Assembly: GCA_015680685.1 (NCBI GenBank)
Contig: MNCI01023362.1
Location: forward strand, 349,454-413,453
DNA length: 64,000 nt
Direction of reading: 5' to 3'
From: Gnetum montanum
Lineage: Eukaryota > Streptophyta > Gnetopsida > Gnetales > Gnetaceae
In this document: in pieces, positions 22,019 to 34,260 of the stretch
Numbering within the stretch: position 1 is the stretch's first letter
How the letters are laid out: every line of letters starts with the position of its first letter
Notes under the pieces: generated by a model
Database searches by the model: none
The model's input: only the letters and a program-made list of their open reading frames with translations
Told to the model about the DNA's origin: nothing
Position numbers and translations under genes: made by a program

Positions 22019-24180
22019 GCATAAGAACTTGTCCTTGAGTGAAGAAGAGGAAGAACAAGTTCTTTATAGCGTAACATATTGGATAGGTATGGAATTATTA
22101 ACTACCATGACAAATTGAATTAGATGAAGTAAAGGTATAGACTCTGAGTACCCAAGTGTACAGAATTACAATTTTTATAACATTGGATGTTCATGAGAAG
22201 AGGAGTGAACACCTTAGAGAATATTGACATCCAACATCTCTTGGCAGTAGGAGAATGAGAGAGAGAAGAGATCCTTTGATCATGAACAATCCTCATTGTG
22301 TGGTACTACTACATCATCCTTGGTAAAGATAGTCTCACTTCCAGTCCATGCTTCCCACTGCAATCACAACAGGATCATGAATTAGTATGCAATGTGTAAC
22401 ATAATGATTAAATGCCTTGTCCTATCGGTGGTTACACTCGGCTACATTGATATTGTGGTAGCTTGGTTTCTTTGAGTAGTGTTAGCGAGAAGGTTTATAG
22501 CTAGGGTTAATTAAATTAAGCAGTCCATTAAATTTTAAAAAATTCAATACAAGGAATTATTTGAAGAGGGTATAAGAATTCACAACAATGAAAAGAAGAA
22601 TTCACTAAAAATTGTTGTGAAGATGTGTACAATAGAAAGAATTTGATTGTAAAAATGTCTAAGGGTAAAGAACTTAACTAACCCAATCAAAAGATATGCA
22701 AGTGGGTCCTCCCAAAGTAGGTACAAGCCTTTTATGCCCTTGCATAACTTCAAACCAAAGAGTTCATGAGCTCTGTGGACACATCAAACTAGGACATTGA
22801 ACCAAAACATGAAACTAGCAGTGAGGTGGAACATGGAAAGCATAGATGGATGAAAGAAAGAATAGAATGGAGTTCCTAATTATAGTCACATGAAGTCCCT
22901 TGTGGATTTTGTAGTTCAATGACTTGATAGGATCCATCCTTAGTCCAGACCAAAACCAACCACTTTTAGTGACTTTGCATTGACATTCTAAGACCAATCC
23001 ATCCCTTGAGACACAAGAGGGCTCCCAAAAAACAACCACCATTCCAAATTAGAGAAGAAGTAGGAAGTGAGTAAGGGCCTTAGTTAAAGGAGACAAGTCC
23101 CATAACCGGGGATTGTAGCCCATTTATTCTATCTAAGGTGTGTGCTTTGAATTCCCATTATGTGTTTTTTTCTTTTTTCTTTTGAAAATGGGAACTACAC
23201 CATGCAAAGACATGCATTTATTTTATCCAAGGGATATGCTTTGAATCCTCATCTCTTTTTTTTTTTCTAATGAGAACCACACCATGTGAGGATGTATGTA
23301 TTTATTTTGTCCAAGGGGTATGCTTTGAATCCTCATCATTTTTTTCTAATGAGAACCACACCATGCAAGGACTTATTCAACTACCTTTATTGATTGGCAC
23401 GGAATGGTAAGAAGTTCATGGAAACATACATGCATCCAAGAAAATAGAAAAGTACAAAATATACCAAATCCCCTTGAAGCCACACCTTATTTAAACTTTT
23501 GAATCCTTCCCAATTCTAGAAACTACCAAAGTCACAAATTTATTAGAGTTGTATTAGTGAAAAAGGAACTACATGTTTCCAAAATAAGAAAAATGTAAAA
23601 ATGTGTGTTGATGGGTGGATGTTGTGGACTCACTGCCTATTACATGAAAAGGAAACCATGTCCTAATTATCTGTAACAAAATTCAAAGCTAGAAACTAAA
23701 CACCAATAATCAAATAACAAAAAATAGTCCATATCACCATCAAGTAACACATTACTAATGTACTTGGCACTTATTAACAAAAAGTTAGAAAATCACACCA
23801 AATAAAAGAAAATATAGAAGAAAGTGTAAATTATTCAAGAAATATCAAATGTACTAATGATGGTGTAAAACAAAAAATTAGAAAAGATTAATAGCATAAA
23901 TACAAAAAGATCTAAAACAAAGAACATGTAAAACAAAAAGTTGTAAAATGAAAAATGTGTAAAACAAAAAAGTTGAAAAATCGAGGAGCTACTTGAATGG
24001 TTAGCATGGATGGACATCTCCCCTACGACTAAGTTGAAAGGAGGAGATCTAAAATATGGAGTGTGGTTGTTCATCTAATGAGGTTGTTGTTGCATTAGTT
24101 GGCCTATGTTTATGGAAAGGTTTAATTTATTGAATGTTGACCAGCTATTTGTTGTTTGGGCTATCAGTTTTATAGATTAT
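22019..24180 (-). other. Non-coding 3' region of Athila-like element
   Basis: About 2.1 kb between integrase and the purine tract. Athila elements may carry an env-like frame here, but none is recognised. The longest minus-strand frames (23042-22815, 24074-23835) show no family signature or convincing membrane-protein layout. The stretch contains the triplicated repeat at 23121-23375. Confidence 0.5.
23121..23375 (+). repeat. Three-copy tandem repeat of about 75-94 bp
   Basis: Copies start at 23121, 23215 and 23299. Each holds 'catttatt', then 'aagg...tatgctttgaat', a pyrimidine/poly-T tract of varying length, and 'gagaaccacaccatg'. Length differences come mostly from the T tract. Hypervariable tandem repeats in the 3' untranslated region are known for plant Gypsy elements. 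Confidence 0.85.
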
Positions 24181-24183
24181 CAT

Positions 24184-25180
24184 GGCCCCTAAAAGAAAAG
24201 TTTCATATATGATATAAGGTCCCTCCCGCAATGTTTGGAACTTAGTTTGTTGAGGTACATGTGTAGGGTTCCAGTAGAGAACCTTGTCTCCCAGTTGAAA
24301 TTTTTAAATTTTCTAATTTTTAGGTCATAAAGTTTTTTTTATAAGTCTTGTGTAACATGTTAGATGATAAGGCTACTAGTTGATTTTCATCTAGCAGGTT
24401 GAGATTCACTAGTCTTTCCTTTTGGGCTAGAAGTAAGTCAAGGTCAACGTCACAAGCCATTGAAAGTGTATGGAGTTTAGATTGAATAGGAAGTGTTAGT
24501 AGTTTGCTGTACACAAGCTCATAGGGAGAGTACCCTATAGGAAGTTTCCAAGTTGAGTGGTAGGCCCAAAGGACATCGTTGAGTTTTGTGCTCTAGTCCT
24601 TCCTATACTTGCTAATAGTTCTTATTAATATCCTTGGGATTTCCCTATTCATAACCTTAGCTTGACCATTATCTTAGGGATGGTAAGGTGTTGTGAGTTT
24701 TTGTTCATCCCCTAAGCATTACATGAGCTTCCAAAAAGTAGTGCCTGTAAAATGAGTTCCATTGTTAGAAATTAATGCACATGGCATACCAAACCTATTT
24801 ATAACATTTTGTTGTACAAACCGAGTAGTAGTAGAAGATGTACAGTTTATGACAACTACTACTTCTACCCATTTTGTAAAATAGTCAACAACAATTATGT
24901 GTATGCCTTTTCATTTGACATGAGCATGATGGGACCCATGAAATCAATGCCCCAAATGTCAAATGATTCTAAAGGTTGAATCCATTGTTGAGGTCCCTCC
25001 ATTTGAGTAGTCATTCCACCATCTCGTTGGCAGTGTTCACGAGAGTGGATGAAATGGTGAGCATCCTTGAAGAATGTTGGCCAATAGCACCTTGCCATTA
25101 GGATTTTAATGGCTGTACATCTCCCAACATAGTGTCCTCCACAAGGACCTTCATGAGCATCTTGGAACACATGTAGTTAA
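24184..25180 (-). pseudogene. Athila-like integrase
   Basis: The reading from 25170 shows the zinc-binding part 'GGHYVGRCTAIKIL', 'CYWPTFFKDA' and 'HCQRDG'. The first cysteine of the CxxC pair reads arginine. 'FDIWGIDFMGP' follows, with the first catalytic aspartate. A frameshift near 24890 leads to 'VVDYFTKWVEVV', 'VINRFGMPCALISNNGTHF' (second D replaced by N), 'TTPYHP.DNGQAKVMNREI' and 'LWAYHSTWKLPIGYSPYELV'. In the last motif the glutamate expected after DNGQ reads as lysine. The C-terminal part (24514-24320) continues in Athila style. Integrase inserts the element DNA; this copy is inactive through stops and lost catalytic residues. Confidence 0.9.
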
Positions 25181-25439
25181 TCAGCATCAGGGACATACCA
25201 ATGAATTAAGCCATCAATGCACATCTTGTAGAGGTGTCCATTAATCTCTATGAATTGCTTTACCTAGTGAAGAAACTATTACTTCCTTTGGTGATCCAAC
25301 CCTTGTGGCATCTCCTGAGTGAGAAGATAGGTGAGAATGTTATCATACCATTTTGGCTCATTGGGAATTTGTTTAGTTATTACTCCAACAAAGAGGAGTT
25401 CATTAAGAAATGTATTAGATAATGGGCTTTCTTCCTCTT

Positions 25440-26700
25440 TTTCATCCCATCACAACCAAGACAAGTGATCAACGACCACATTCTCAGTGTCCTTTTGATC
25501 TACCATTGTAGGATCAAACTCTTGCAAGATCACCAACCATTGTATGGCACTGAGGCTTACTGTTGGCTTGTTCATTAGGAAGAAGATGGCACTGTGATCT
25601 ATGTGCACAAACACCTTATATCCAAGCACATAGTGCTTGAACTTCTCTAGAGCAAACACCACCACCATCAATTCTTTTTTTGTAGTGGTGTAGTTTAATT
25701 ATGCACCCACAATGCTTCGGCTAATGCAATGGATGTAGTATGGATGTTTCTTGTCATCTAATTATGTTAACATAGCTTCCAAAGCATAATTTGATGCATC
25801 TATCATGATATGAAATAGTTTGAACTAGTTAGGTGCTTGTAGAATTGGAGTTTCCACAAGCTTTTCTTTCAGTTGTTAGAATGCTTTTTCACATTCTTGG
25901 GTCCAGAAAAAAGGAGCATCTTTCTTTGTTAGTTCAACCAACAGAATTGCGATCTTAGAAAAATTCTCTATGAATTGCCAGTAGTAGCTAGTGTGTCTAA
26001 GGAATGACCAAACATCTTTAACTATTTCTAGTTGATAGGTTATTCCTTGGATAACTCTTATTTTTTAAGGATCCACCTCAATTCTTGCTTATGATAGTTT
26101 GTGCCCCAATACAATGCCCTCTTGGACCATGAGGTGACTTTTTTACCAATTGAGCTGTAAGTTAGTTTCGAAACATCATTTCAACACTTGTTCAAGGTAG
26201 TCTAGGGCCTACTCAAATGTAGCTCCATAGGTGGAGAAGTCATCCATGAAAACTTCTACACCACTACCAATTTGCTATTGAAAGATGCTTAGGACCAAGC
26301 ATTGAAATGTGGAAGGGGCATTACATAGACCAAACAACATCTTATGATATGCAAAAATTTCCCAGGGACTTGTGAACATTGTCTTTGCTTGGTCTTCTGG
26401 TGCAATTTGAATGTGGTTATAGCCACTATAACCATCTAGGAAGTTGTAGTAGTAATGCCTTGATATTGTGTTGAGCACCTGGTTAACAAATGATAATGGA
26501 AAGTTATCCTTGAATGTTGTCATATTCAGTAGCCTAAAATTGATGTAGATCCACCACTTACCATCTTTATTTGGTACAATTACTAGTGGACTAACGTATT
26601 CACTATCCACAATGGGATAGATGAATCCAACCTTGAGGAGTTATTCTATTTGCTCCTTGACGATTTGCTTCAATTTGGGATTCAATCGCCTCTATCATTG
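25440..26700 (-). pseudogene. Athila-like reverse transcriptase and RNase H
   Basis: From 26610 the frame shows 'YVSPLVIVPNKDGKW', 'FPLSFVNQVL', 'YNFLDGYSGYNHIQIAPEDQ' and 'MLFGLCNAPSTFQ', then 'VEVFMDDFS' near 26233-26260. This gives all core RT blocks with both catalytic aspartate sites. After a connection region with single stops, 25671-25450 gives the RNase H part 'VVVFALEKFKHYVLGYKVFV', 'HIDHSAIFFLMNKP', 'LQEFDPTM' and 'ENVVVDHLSWL'. All sections stay in the same frame as gag and protease. The enzyme copies element RNA into DNA. It is inactivated by stop codons, mostly TAG. Confidence 0.92.
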
Positions 26701-26928
26701 TCATTTTGGCTTCATGGCTAGGTTGGTGTAAATGCGATGCTGGCATATCCTATGATCAATCCTTGTGAGTTCAGGATATGACCAAGAAAAAGTTGCTAAC
26801 CATCTTTCAACTACCTTCAACAACATCTCTTTCTATTCTAGAGTAAGTCTTGCATTGATTATAACTAGCTTCTTATTTTTCAAAAATACATATTTCATTC
26901 CACCTAGTAGCATTTTTAGTTCAAGGGG

Positions 26929-27660
26929 CTATTGCTTGAAGTTTCTAGAAATTTCCAACTCTTCCCAATAGGCATCATCATTTGTATCATTAGAGAGTTG
27001 GTGATGAACTTGTTCAAGTTTACCCATGCTCATGACATATTCACATGTTAGGCTTTCAACTGGTTCCATGCAAAGTGTGCTACTTTCTAAAGTAGTGGTC
27101 AGCCACTGGGTACCCTCTTGTTTTGTGGCTACTATGTATAGACACCTTTGAATTTGTACTTCTAGTGTACACTGCTTCCATGCAGAGATGGATGCTTGTT
27201 TGATGGCCCAAATTTTCTGCACATAATTACACCTACTATCGCTATACATGATGCATGGAACTCTCTTTTTCTAAATCTTTCCAAATGCATTTTCTTTAGA
27301 GGTTTCCAAGGAAAGATCTCTGATGCCCATTCTTGTGTCTACAGTGCTTAGCCATGCTCTTCCCATGATGATTGGGAAGTCCCCTTTACAGTTCTCCATT
27401 TTGATTACTAGGATGTTGGTAGGATAAGACCACCCACAGATAGTGATCAGAATGTCTTCTACTAGTATCAATAGAATAATGATGGACTGCTATGCCAATT
27501 CTAATGTGATGTTCCTATTTTTAAGAGAAGGTAGATTCTAGGAAATGTACATCTAATGAGAAATCAAATTAACACCAGAACCTAAATCAAGAAGAGCCTT
27601 GTATGGTTCATTCCTACCAATCTGCAAATAAATTAGAGGACTTCGAGGATTAGCTAATTC
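26929..27660 (-). pseudogene. Athila-like protease and linker
   Basis: Near 27600-27560 the frame reads 'NEPYKALLDLGSGVNLIS', the Athila aspartic-protease active site (usual form LIDLG.S.NLLP). It continues to 'VEDILITICGWSYPTNILVI' and 'GDFPIIMGRAWLST' (27471-27330), the flap and the 'LGRP.L' block. The linker to RT (27249-26929) is open for 106 codons without a known domain. The protease would process the Gag-Pol polyprotein. The frame is shared with gag and RT. Confidence 0.85.
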
Positions 27661-27679
27661 CCTTGGAAGGTTTCCTACA

Positions 27680-30184
27680 TGGATCCAATCAGACACGGTG
27701 TGAGTAAGCATTATGGTATGGATCCTTGATAGATTTTGGTTTGAAGGAGGCTCAAAGGAATTTGATATGGAGGAAGAGGTAGGAGTAGGATTGTCAACTA
27801 TGGGTGTAGGTAAGGGCTTAGGTGGACTACAGGGTTGAAAGAAAGGTCTTTTCTTTGGTCAGGCATTCGACCCCTCTGATTGATGATTTGGTTGAAAATT
27901 AACAACCCTTTTAGCATTGCGTTGTTGTGGTTGAGTGGGTAGTTCACCCTGCATAGGTGGAGCAGGTGGTAGCTATGCAACTAGAGGAGGAGTGTGTGCA
28001 GGGATAGGAGGAGGATAAGGATAGAGGGTAGCATCCCTTCTTTCATGTGGAGATGGAGTTTGATAATAATCAAAAGGATGGTAGTAAGGCTATTATTGAG
28101 AAATGTGACTGGAAGAGTCACGTGGAGACATGGGTTGTTGAACGTGATAACCATATGGATCATGCTACTGGTAAGGGTATTGTTGCCTTAGCGGTGCAAG
28201 CACCCATGATTTTGGTTACTACCATTGTTGGTGCTATTTGTATGATTACAATGGAGCTCTGCTTGGATAATATGATTGTTTTTGGAAAAAATGTTTGAGA
28301 TTACCTTGAGGATAAGGTAATATTCTACATGTTTACCTTTGTATAAGTTGTGGATGTAAGGAATACACCCCAGACTCTTGAAGATGTGACACAATAGGAC
28401 AACATCCCTTGGGATGTTCATATTGGTAGACATCACATCCACAATCATCATCTAATTCACTATATGCAACCTCTTCTATTCCAAAAATTATGCCCTTACT
28501 TTTGTAATATGCACATTCAACTTCTTTGTGCCTCCTACACTCATAATCACTACCTTGTTCTCAGGACTCTTTAGCAATTTTGAGGATAGCTTGAAACTTG
28601 CTATCCATGGAGTCTCTTAACTATTCAACCTTGGCTGTAAGTTTAGATTTTAATTGTTGAAGTCGCAAGGCTTTCTTATGCACCCCTTCATTAAATATGG
28701 ATTCATCCTCACTATCACAGAATTGAACTTTCCTCTTGTGGATGGAAGGATCATGGTTGTACTCCTCTGCACTTTCACTTTTTCTAAGTTCATCCTTCTC
28801 TTTGGTGACCTGCTATATTAACCTTTGTACTTGATGGATTGTTAGTTCTAACAAGCAGCCTTGGGCATAGACACCAAGGAGTTTTCTTTTTTCATTATAA
28901 AGCCCATCTACAATGTGGTGGAGTTGAGCTAATTGAGAAAAACCATGGCTAGGACATTTGTGCATCAAGGCATAGTATTGGCCAATGATGGCATCCAATG
29001 GTTCATGTGCTTATTTTTTCCATCCTTGAATTTTGTTCCTTAAGTTGGATACTTGAGAGTATGTTTGATACTTATCATTGAACATTTCAAGCATGGTACT
29101 CCATCGTCTAATAGATTTTGGTTCTAAGGACTGGTACTAGTTCTTTGCTTCTTTGATGAACATCCTAGGAAACAACTTTAGTTTTTGTCATTTGTTCTCT
29201 ATGTTTTACAAGGCACATGCATCTTAGAAAGCTTGAATATGATTCTATGGATTAGATTTATATCCTCCCTCAAATCGAGGAATATTGTTCATGTCTAACT
29301 GTTTGATTCGATTGTTTCTCACATGCCTTGATGGAATTCTGATTGCCTCTATGATGTTAAGCATACTTTGGGTAGCAAATAGAGACTCATCAAGGTCTTG
29401 ATCATGGTGCCTACAATGCCCTCTACTACCCCTTCATTCATGATAATGTGCTTCTCTTGAACATCTATGTTTTTTATCTTGCCTATCTTGATAGTTCCTT
29501 TGGTTATTGTGGTCCTGTTGGTTATTGTGCTCATTTCAATCAGCTCCATCACTATCTCACCTATTGCAATCATGGTTGGATCCAAAAGAAGAAGAATATG
29601 ACAAAGAAAAAGGGGATGGAGAACTAGCACCATCATGGTACTTGCTATTGCCTCTTTGGTGATCGCGACCATGATCATGATCATACTTCTTGCCTACATC
29701 CCTATCTTGACTTGCCTCTTTGGATCCTACTTTGTTGTTGGATCCATTGTTACCAGAATCAGGAGTGTCATTGAGTGAAAGATCCCCACTAACTTGTTGG
29801 TATAATAGGAATGAAGAATATTTAAGTACTTTTCCCTTCCAAAGCTCATAGCATTGCTCTAGCTGCCGATCTTGTAGGCATTGTGCTTCAGTGGTATGAT
29901 AATCTTTGGCGTTGATATCTTCTAGGATATATTCCCCATGGTATTTCTTCAAAACCACATCATGCAAGCATTTGATAGAGCATTGTAGGAGTAGCATGAT
30001 CGGGTGACAACACAATGTTACCCTCCATGTCACACCACTGTAGCTATTCATCCTAGTGTAAGATGAAGGTGAAGTTCAGCACATACTCATCAAGATGAGT
30101 ATATGTAATTTGGTACTATTGAGGCTTTGATGGATGAGTGTTATCAGGCTTGGGTGAAGAAGCACTCCTATAAGAAGAAGACAT
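27680..30184 (-). pseudogene. Athila-like gag
   Basis: The likely start is the ATG at 30184 ('MSSSYRSASSPKPDN'). A one-base frame change near 29940 is needed to join the rest. A charged segment rich in Asp, Arg, His and Ser covers about 29760-29400. The retrotransposon gag core follows: 'FPRMFIKEAKN', 'RWSTMLEMFNDKYQ' and, at 28998-28813, 'HKCPSHGFSQLAQLHHIVDG'. This is the Athila 'KCPHHG......Q...FY.GL' block. A proline-rich tail (about 27990-27680) leads into the protease in the same frame. The gene is about 830 codons long, with scattered TAG/TAA stops. Gag builds the particle and binds RNA. Confidence 0.85.
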
Positions 30185-30325
30185 TATTGATTAGTGAAAC
30201 AAAAATCACAATGTGCTCTAAGAATTTGATATAGTAATTATAACACAAGATATGACTCTCAAGTTCATTCTAATGATTTAAATACTTTCACTAGATCCTA
30301 GATAGTGCAAAAAACAACAAAAAGG

Positions 30326-30343
30326 TCCCTAGCAATAGTGCCA
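30326..30343 (-). other. Primer-binding site (tRNA-Asp), CpG-decayed
   Basis: The minus strand reads TGGCACTATTGCTAGGGA. The expected complement of plant tRNA-Asp(GTC) is TGGCGCCGTTGCCGGGGA. The five differences all fall in the three CpG dinucleotides. It starts one base from the 5' LTR end. Confidence 0.88.
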
Positions 30344-30344
30344 A

Positions 30345-31165
30345 TGATGAGCGGTGAGATACCTCTATGCACAACCATATGAATCACTAAGGTGTTATGC
30401 GTGGTCTGATCAAATTCTGTGGACCTATGGTTATCTCATACACTAGTTTTTCTAGGAAGTGAAATGGCATTGAGAACGTTCGTTGTCTTTCCAACTACAC
30501 TTGTGAGGCCCAAGGGTATGGTTTAAGTGTAATTCAGGTATATGAATTTTTATCGTTTTTATATTTTATGGATGTAATAACCTACAACTAGAATAAGGGT
30601 AGAGTAGATTGAAAACTAATGTCTATTGCCTATCTAGCTTAACATAAGTAATCATCTCACTTTCTTGAACACATCCTGAACACATATAGCACTACTAGGC
30701 TAACAATGTTAAGCATTGCTAGGTTATCAAGTACTATATGAATGCTCAAAGTGGTCGTGCTTATGTTCATTAATTACTAAAAATAAATTGCTTAATCAAA
30801 TGCATTAAAGTAAAGAACAAGAAAGTAGAATGCATTAAAGAAAATATTAAGCTATTCTTATTGCTGCAAGGATCACCAAAAGAGTTCATTTCATTTTTGT
30901 CACACTTTTGCACTCAGGTACATTAGTGTTAGAACAAAGAATTGTACACACTTTAGACTCCTTCTACGAGCACTTAGAAAATATTCTAACTCTAGGGAGA
31001 AGAAATAGCAAAATCTTCACTACCTTTCTTGAAAATTGAAAACTAAATCTATTCAAAACTAACTCAAAATGGGAGCCCATGTGTGATATTTATAGACTTG
31101 GGGAATATATCGTGACATCGGATCCAAGCCTCGATGTCACGGCTGACACAAATGGTGATTTATCA
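30345..31165 (-). repeat. 5' LTR of Athila-like element
   Basis: 821 bases starting TGATGAGCGGTGAG and ending GATTTATCA on the plus strand, colinear with the left copy at 21142-22005. Confidence 0.9.
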
Positions 31166-32726
31166 GTAGGTTAGGAAGTTATATCATACATTGTAATAAC
31201 CTGGAATAGAATTCTCTTATTTATTTATGTTTTGTTATGTGTGATGTTTGAGCCTCATCAACATGTATGTGTGGAATCCTCTATTTAAATGTATTTTTAT
31301 ATTTGTGTTATTTTGAATGGTTGTTTATGATCCTCACATGCTAGCTAGATGTATTTTGATTTAGTATAATTATGTACATGTATATGGATATTTACAAACA
31401 TTTCTTGGCTTATGAGATAAGATTCAAGAGATTCTTACCAAGATGCATGGGTATACTATTAGGTATGTTTGGCATGTCATGATGTTTGTGTGATTTTATT
31501 CTATCTACAAGAAAGTATCACTCATTTTGAGAATATGGTAGATTTTTATTATTTGTAATTTAGATCCCTAGATTATGAGATATCAATGAATTAAGATTGT
31601 CAATCATGTTGGATAAGTTGTGTAATCCTAATCTATGGTACTCTTTGATTTTTAGTTATGTAGTATTCTCATAAGTTTAGGATCTATAACTTTATATGTG
31701 TTTTGTAAAGTGACATATTATTTTTATTAGCTTATTAAAAAGTGCTTTAGCATAACTTTTGATTATATTGTCACCATTAGATCTTATCCAATGTTTATAT
31801 ATCCATGTTATGGGTTTTACCATTTCATACTTTTTGATATTCATTCTATTAGAACAAAAGATTTTACTGGTTTGTATTTGAAATTGCAAAGTAGTGAAGG
31901 TTTAGAGAACAATTTACATTCATTTATAATTATTCTTCTTTATTTCTCTATTTTCTTTCTCTTTTATAGCTATGATTATTTTTTTCCATTTATTTCTTTC
32001 TTTGCTTATTTTCTAGAGCTATGGTAGCAATTATAGCATTTTGAATTATTGAAGAATTTTGGGATTGCAATAAAAGTTTCATTTTGATTGGTTTATGTGC
32101 AGCTTTTTTATAGTCAATGTAATTTCAAGTAGAAGTGCATTATATGTTCTTTCTTTTTGATTTAGGTTTATGAGGTTTTTGTATATTCTTGATTGAATAT
32201 AAATATTTAAATTTTTCCTATGATGTAAGCATTGTGTTTTTGATCCATAGTTTTTCTTTAGGGTTTCTCTACAAATTTTTTCTGTTCAAGAAACCCTCAT
32301 AAAAAATTTGTGGGTTGTAGATCTAGATTACTTTTTGTGATTTTAATTTGAGGCTAGGATTTTTCTCTTGCATATCTTCAAATCAGAATTTCACATAGTA
32401 GATATTTATTGCTTCATTGGAATTATGGTTTACAACATCATCTTTTATAATTCTATTTTAAAATACTTAATTTATATTTTCTAGCAATGATTTTTGATAG
32501 ATTTTTAAAGCATAAAATTTAATTAGTCATCTTTAAATTTTCTATTTATTATCATTTAATGTTGCCAATTCTAAGTATGTTCAAAATGTTATGATAGAGT
32601 TTAATTTCTTTTATAAGAAATTGCATTTTTATACTCATCTCAATGGAGTAGATAACTTTGAAAAAATGTGAAAAAGAAAAAAGTAGAGATGATTTCTTAA
32701 TGTTTTATGACTTATAAAGACAATGG
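31166..32726. other. AT-rich flank without recognised gene
   Basis: 1.56 kb between two complete elements. It begins with the right GTAGG and ends with the left AATGG duplication. The 78-codon plus frame at 31791 is a phenylalanine/tyrosine-rich by-product of T-rich sequence and has no family signature. Confidence 0.5.
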
Positions 32727-34238
32727 TGAAGCATCACCAAATTTTCATGTTGTAACTTTTGTAATCCCATCCCATGAAACTCAAGGCAAAACCTCATTGT
32801 AAATTTGAAGATTGTAATCCATAAGAGACAATCTCACATATTTCATACTTTTGGGGCTAAAAATGCCTCATAAGTGGCCAAAGCCACATTATCTAAGTAA
32901 AAAGAGTCACCTAAGATCTATATTTAGGCTTAGGAGGGTCAAAAATGCCTTTTGGAATGCCAAAAATGGCAATGTGATGGGTTTTATGGGGGGTATACAC
33001 TTTTCTACACTAGAAAACCCCTACATGGGGGTAAAACTAGCATGGGGGCATCAAAGCTAGTGTGGGAGAGTGTAGGGGGTGGAGCTCATCCACCCCTAGT
33101 ATAGAAGGGGGTTAGCTCAGCTTGGTGGGGGGGGGGGGGGGGGGGGGGGGGGGGGATGCANTGGGGTTTGACCCTCATCCCTAGTATTAATCTCTAATTC
33201 CCCTCAACGTTTACACCTCCCCCACCACACACCCCCACCCCACCTCAAGTGTGGAAGCAAGATGATCAAGATTTTGACATTAACTCTAGCAAGGGCCTTG
33301 CAAAGCCATCATGAAAGGTTGAAGACCCAATGCAGAAGTAGTGAAGCTACTGTGGAAGGTGCACCTATGTTACTATTTTTGGTAAACAGAATGGCTAGGG
33401 AGGTATGAAATTTTCCATATATGGTAACCCCCCTTGGATTTCACGTACATACCCCCTAAACATAGTAGAAATTTGCAACAATTTGTAACCTAATTTGTTA
33501 GCTATTTGCAATAAACTTGAGGCCCAAATTAAGGAAAAAGATGTATAAAAACCAAATCCTCATACCATTTCAAGGTTCCACACTTTTGGCAGTTGTACAC
33601 ACTTTGCATTTTTTTACATCCAAGAGCTCTTACTTCCTACTAGAAATGTACCTTCTTGGGGCTTGCCATCATAGAACCCTTATAGCCTTGTTACACTTAT
33701 TATCCCCTTGGGATTTGTAAGCTTGGAGCATCAACATTATCCCTTGGGATCACCAAATCTTAGTGTGGAGCATCTTGGCTACCCCAATCCTTCATATTTC
33801 TTAGCCTTAGCAGTAATCAAAGTTGTAGATCTTGAATAGTAGCATAGGACGTTCAAAAGCATCGGAAGTGGCTAAGCATCCAGATCCTGGAGTAGATTCT
33901 ATCTTCTTCAATAGACTTGGAATGACTGCCTAAGTGAACTCCCCTTTTCTCTCCTATAGGCCTTTCTGTAGAAATCTCTAAAATTATTCTTTATTTAATT
34001 AATAAAGTTTATAGTTTTATTTTTTATGTAATTTGTATTTGGTTTGGGTTTTAGATCTACAATTTTTACATTTTTATAACCTTTTTGTACATCCCTCTAA
34101 GTCCCTTGGTGATCTACCGAACCATCCATGGAACCTTGAATTCCTTTTTTTAAATCAGAGGCCTTAGGGATTTGAGGTTAAGGCTATCTACAACTGAGAT
34201 CTTTGGTTTTCCAATGATCAAATTTTTCAGTAGCTACA
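32727..34238 (+). repeat. 5' LTR of Tat/Ogre-like element
   Basis: 1,512 bases starting TGAAGCATCACCAAATTTTC and ending TAGCTACA, colinear with 53975-55429. It includes a G homopolymer and repeated 'ctagtgtgg/ctagcatgg' motifs at about 33020-33120. Confidence 0.88.
33127..33161 (+). repeat. 29-base G homopolymer followed by an ambiguous base
   Basis: Twenty-nine consecutive G at 33127-33155, with an n at 33161. The other LTR has only short, interrupted G runs at the matching place (about 54190 and 54400). The length may be a sequencing or polishing artefact or slippage. Confidence 0.8.
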
Positions 34239-34243
34239 ATTTT

Positions 34244-34260
34244 TGGCACTAGATGAAGGG
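34244..34260 (+). other. Putative primer-binding site
   Basis: Five bases after the LTR end the sequence reads TGGCACTAGATGAAGGG. The initial TGG is what a site complementary to a tRNA CCA end needs. I could not assign the tRNA; CpG decay may hide it. Confidence 0.45.

Larger units (their letters stand above)
21142..31165 (-). mobile_element. Complete Athila-like Gypsy element, 10.0 kb
   Basis: LTRs 21142-22005 and 30345-31165 are flanked by a perfect five-base duplication, GTAGG, at 21137-21141 and 31166-31170. On the minus strand the order is 5' LTR, tRNA-Asp type primer site, gag, protease, RT, RNase H, integrase, about 2 kb of non-coding 3' region with a triplicated repeat, a purine tract and the 3' LTR. 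The Gag, 'FMDDFS' RT and tRNA-Asp primer are typical of Athila, and the length fits. The internal protein domains lie in one reading frame over about 4.8 kb apart from point stops, so decay is mainly by substitution. Confidence 0.93.

Noticed and set aside
22815-23042. Possible env-like frame in the Athila 3' region
   Set aside because: 75 codons without signal peptide, membrane segment pattern or similarity I can name; too short for an envelope-like protein.
23121-23375. CRISPR-like spaced repeats
   Set aside because: Units are contiguous and of unequal length, with no unique spacers, in plant retrotransposon sequence.
27994-28298. Plus-strand frames opposite the Athila gag
   Set aside because: They are shadows of the proline-rich gag/protease linker on the minus strand, which continues in frame into recognised domains.
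34244-34260. Assignment of the Tat primer site to a particular tRNA
   Set aside because: The site begins with TGG as required, but none of the tRNA 3' ends I know fits well enough even after allowing for CpG decay.
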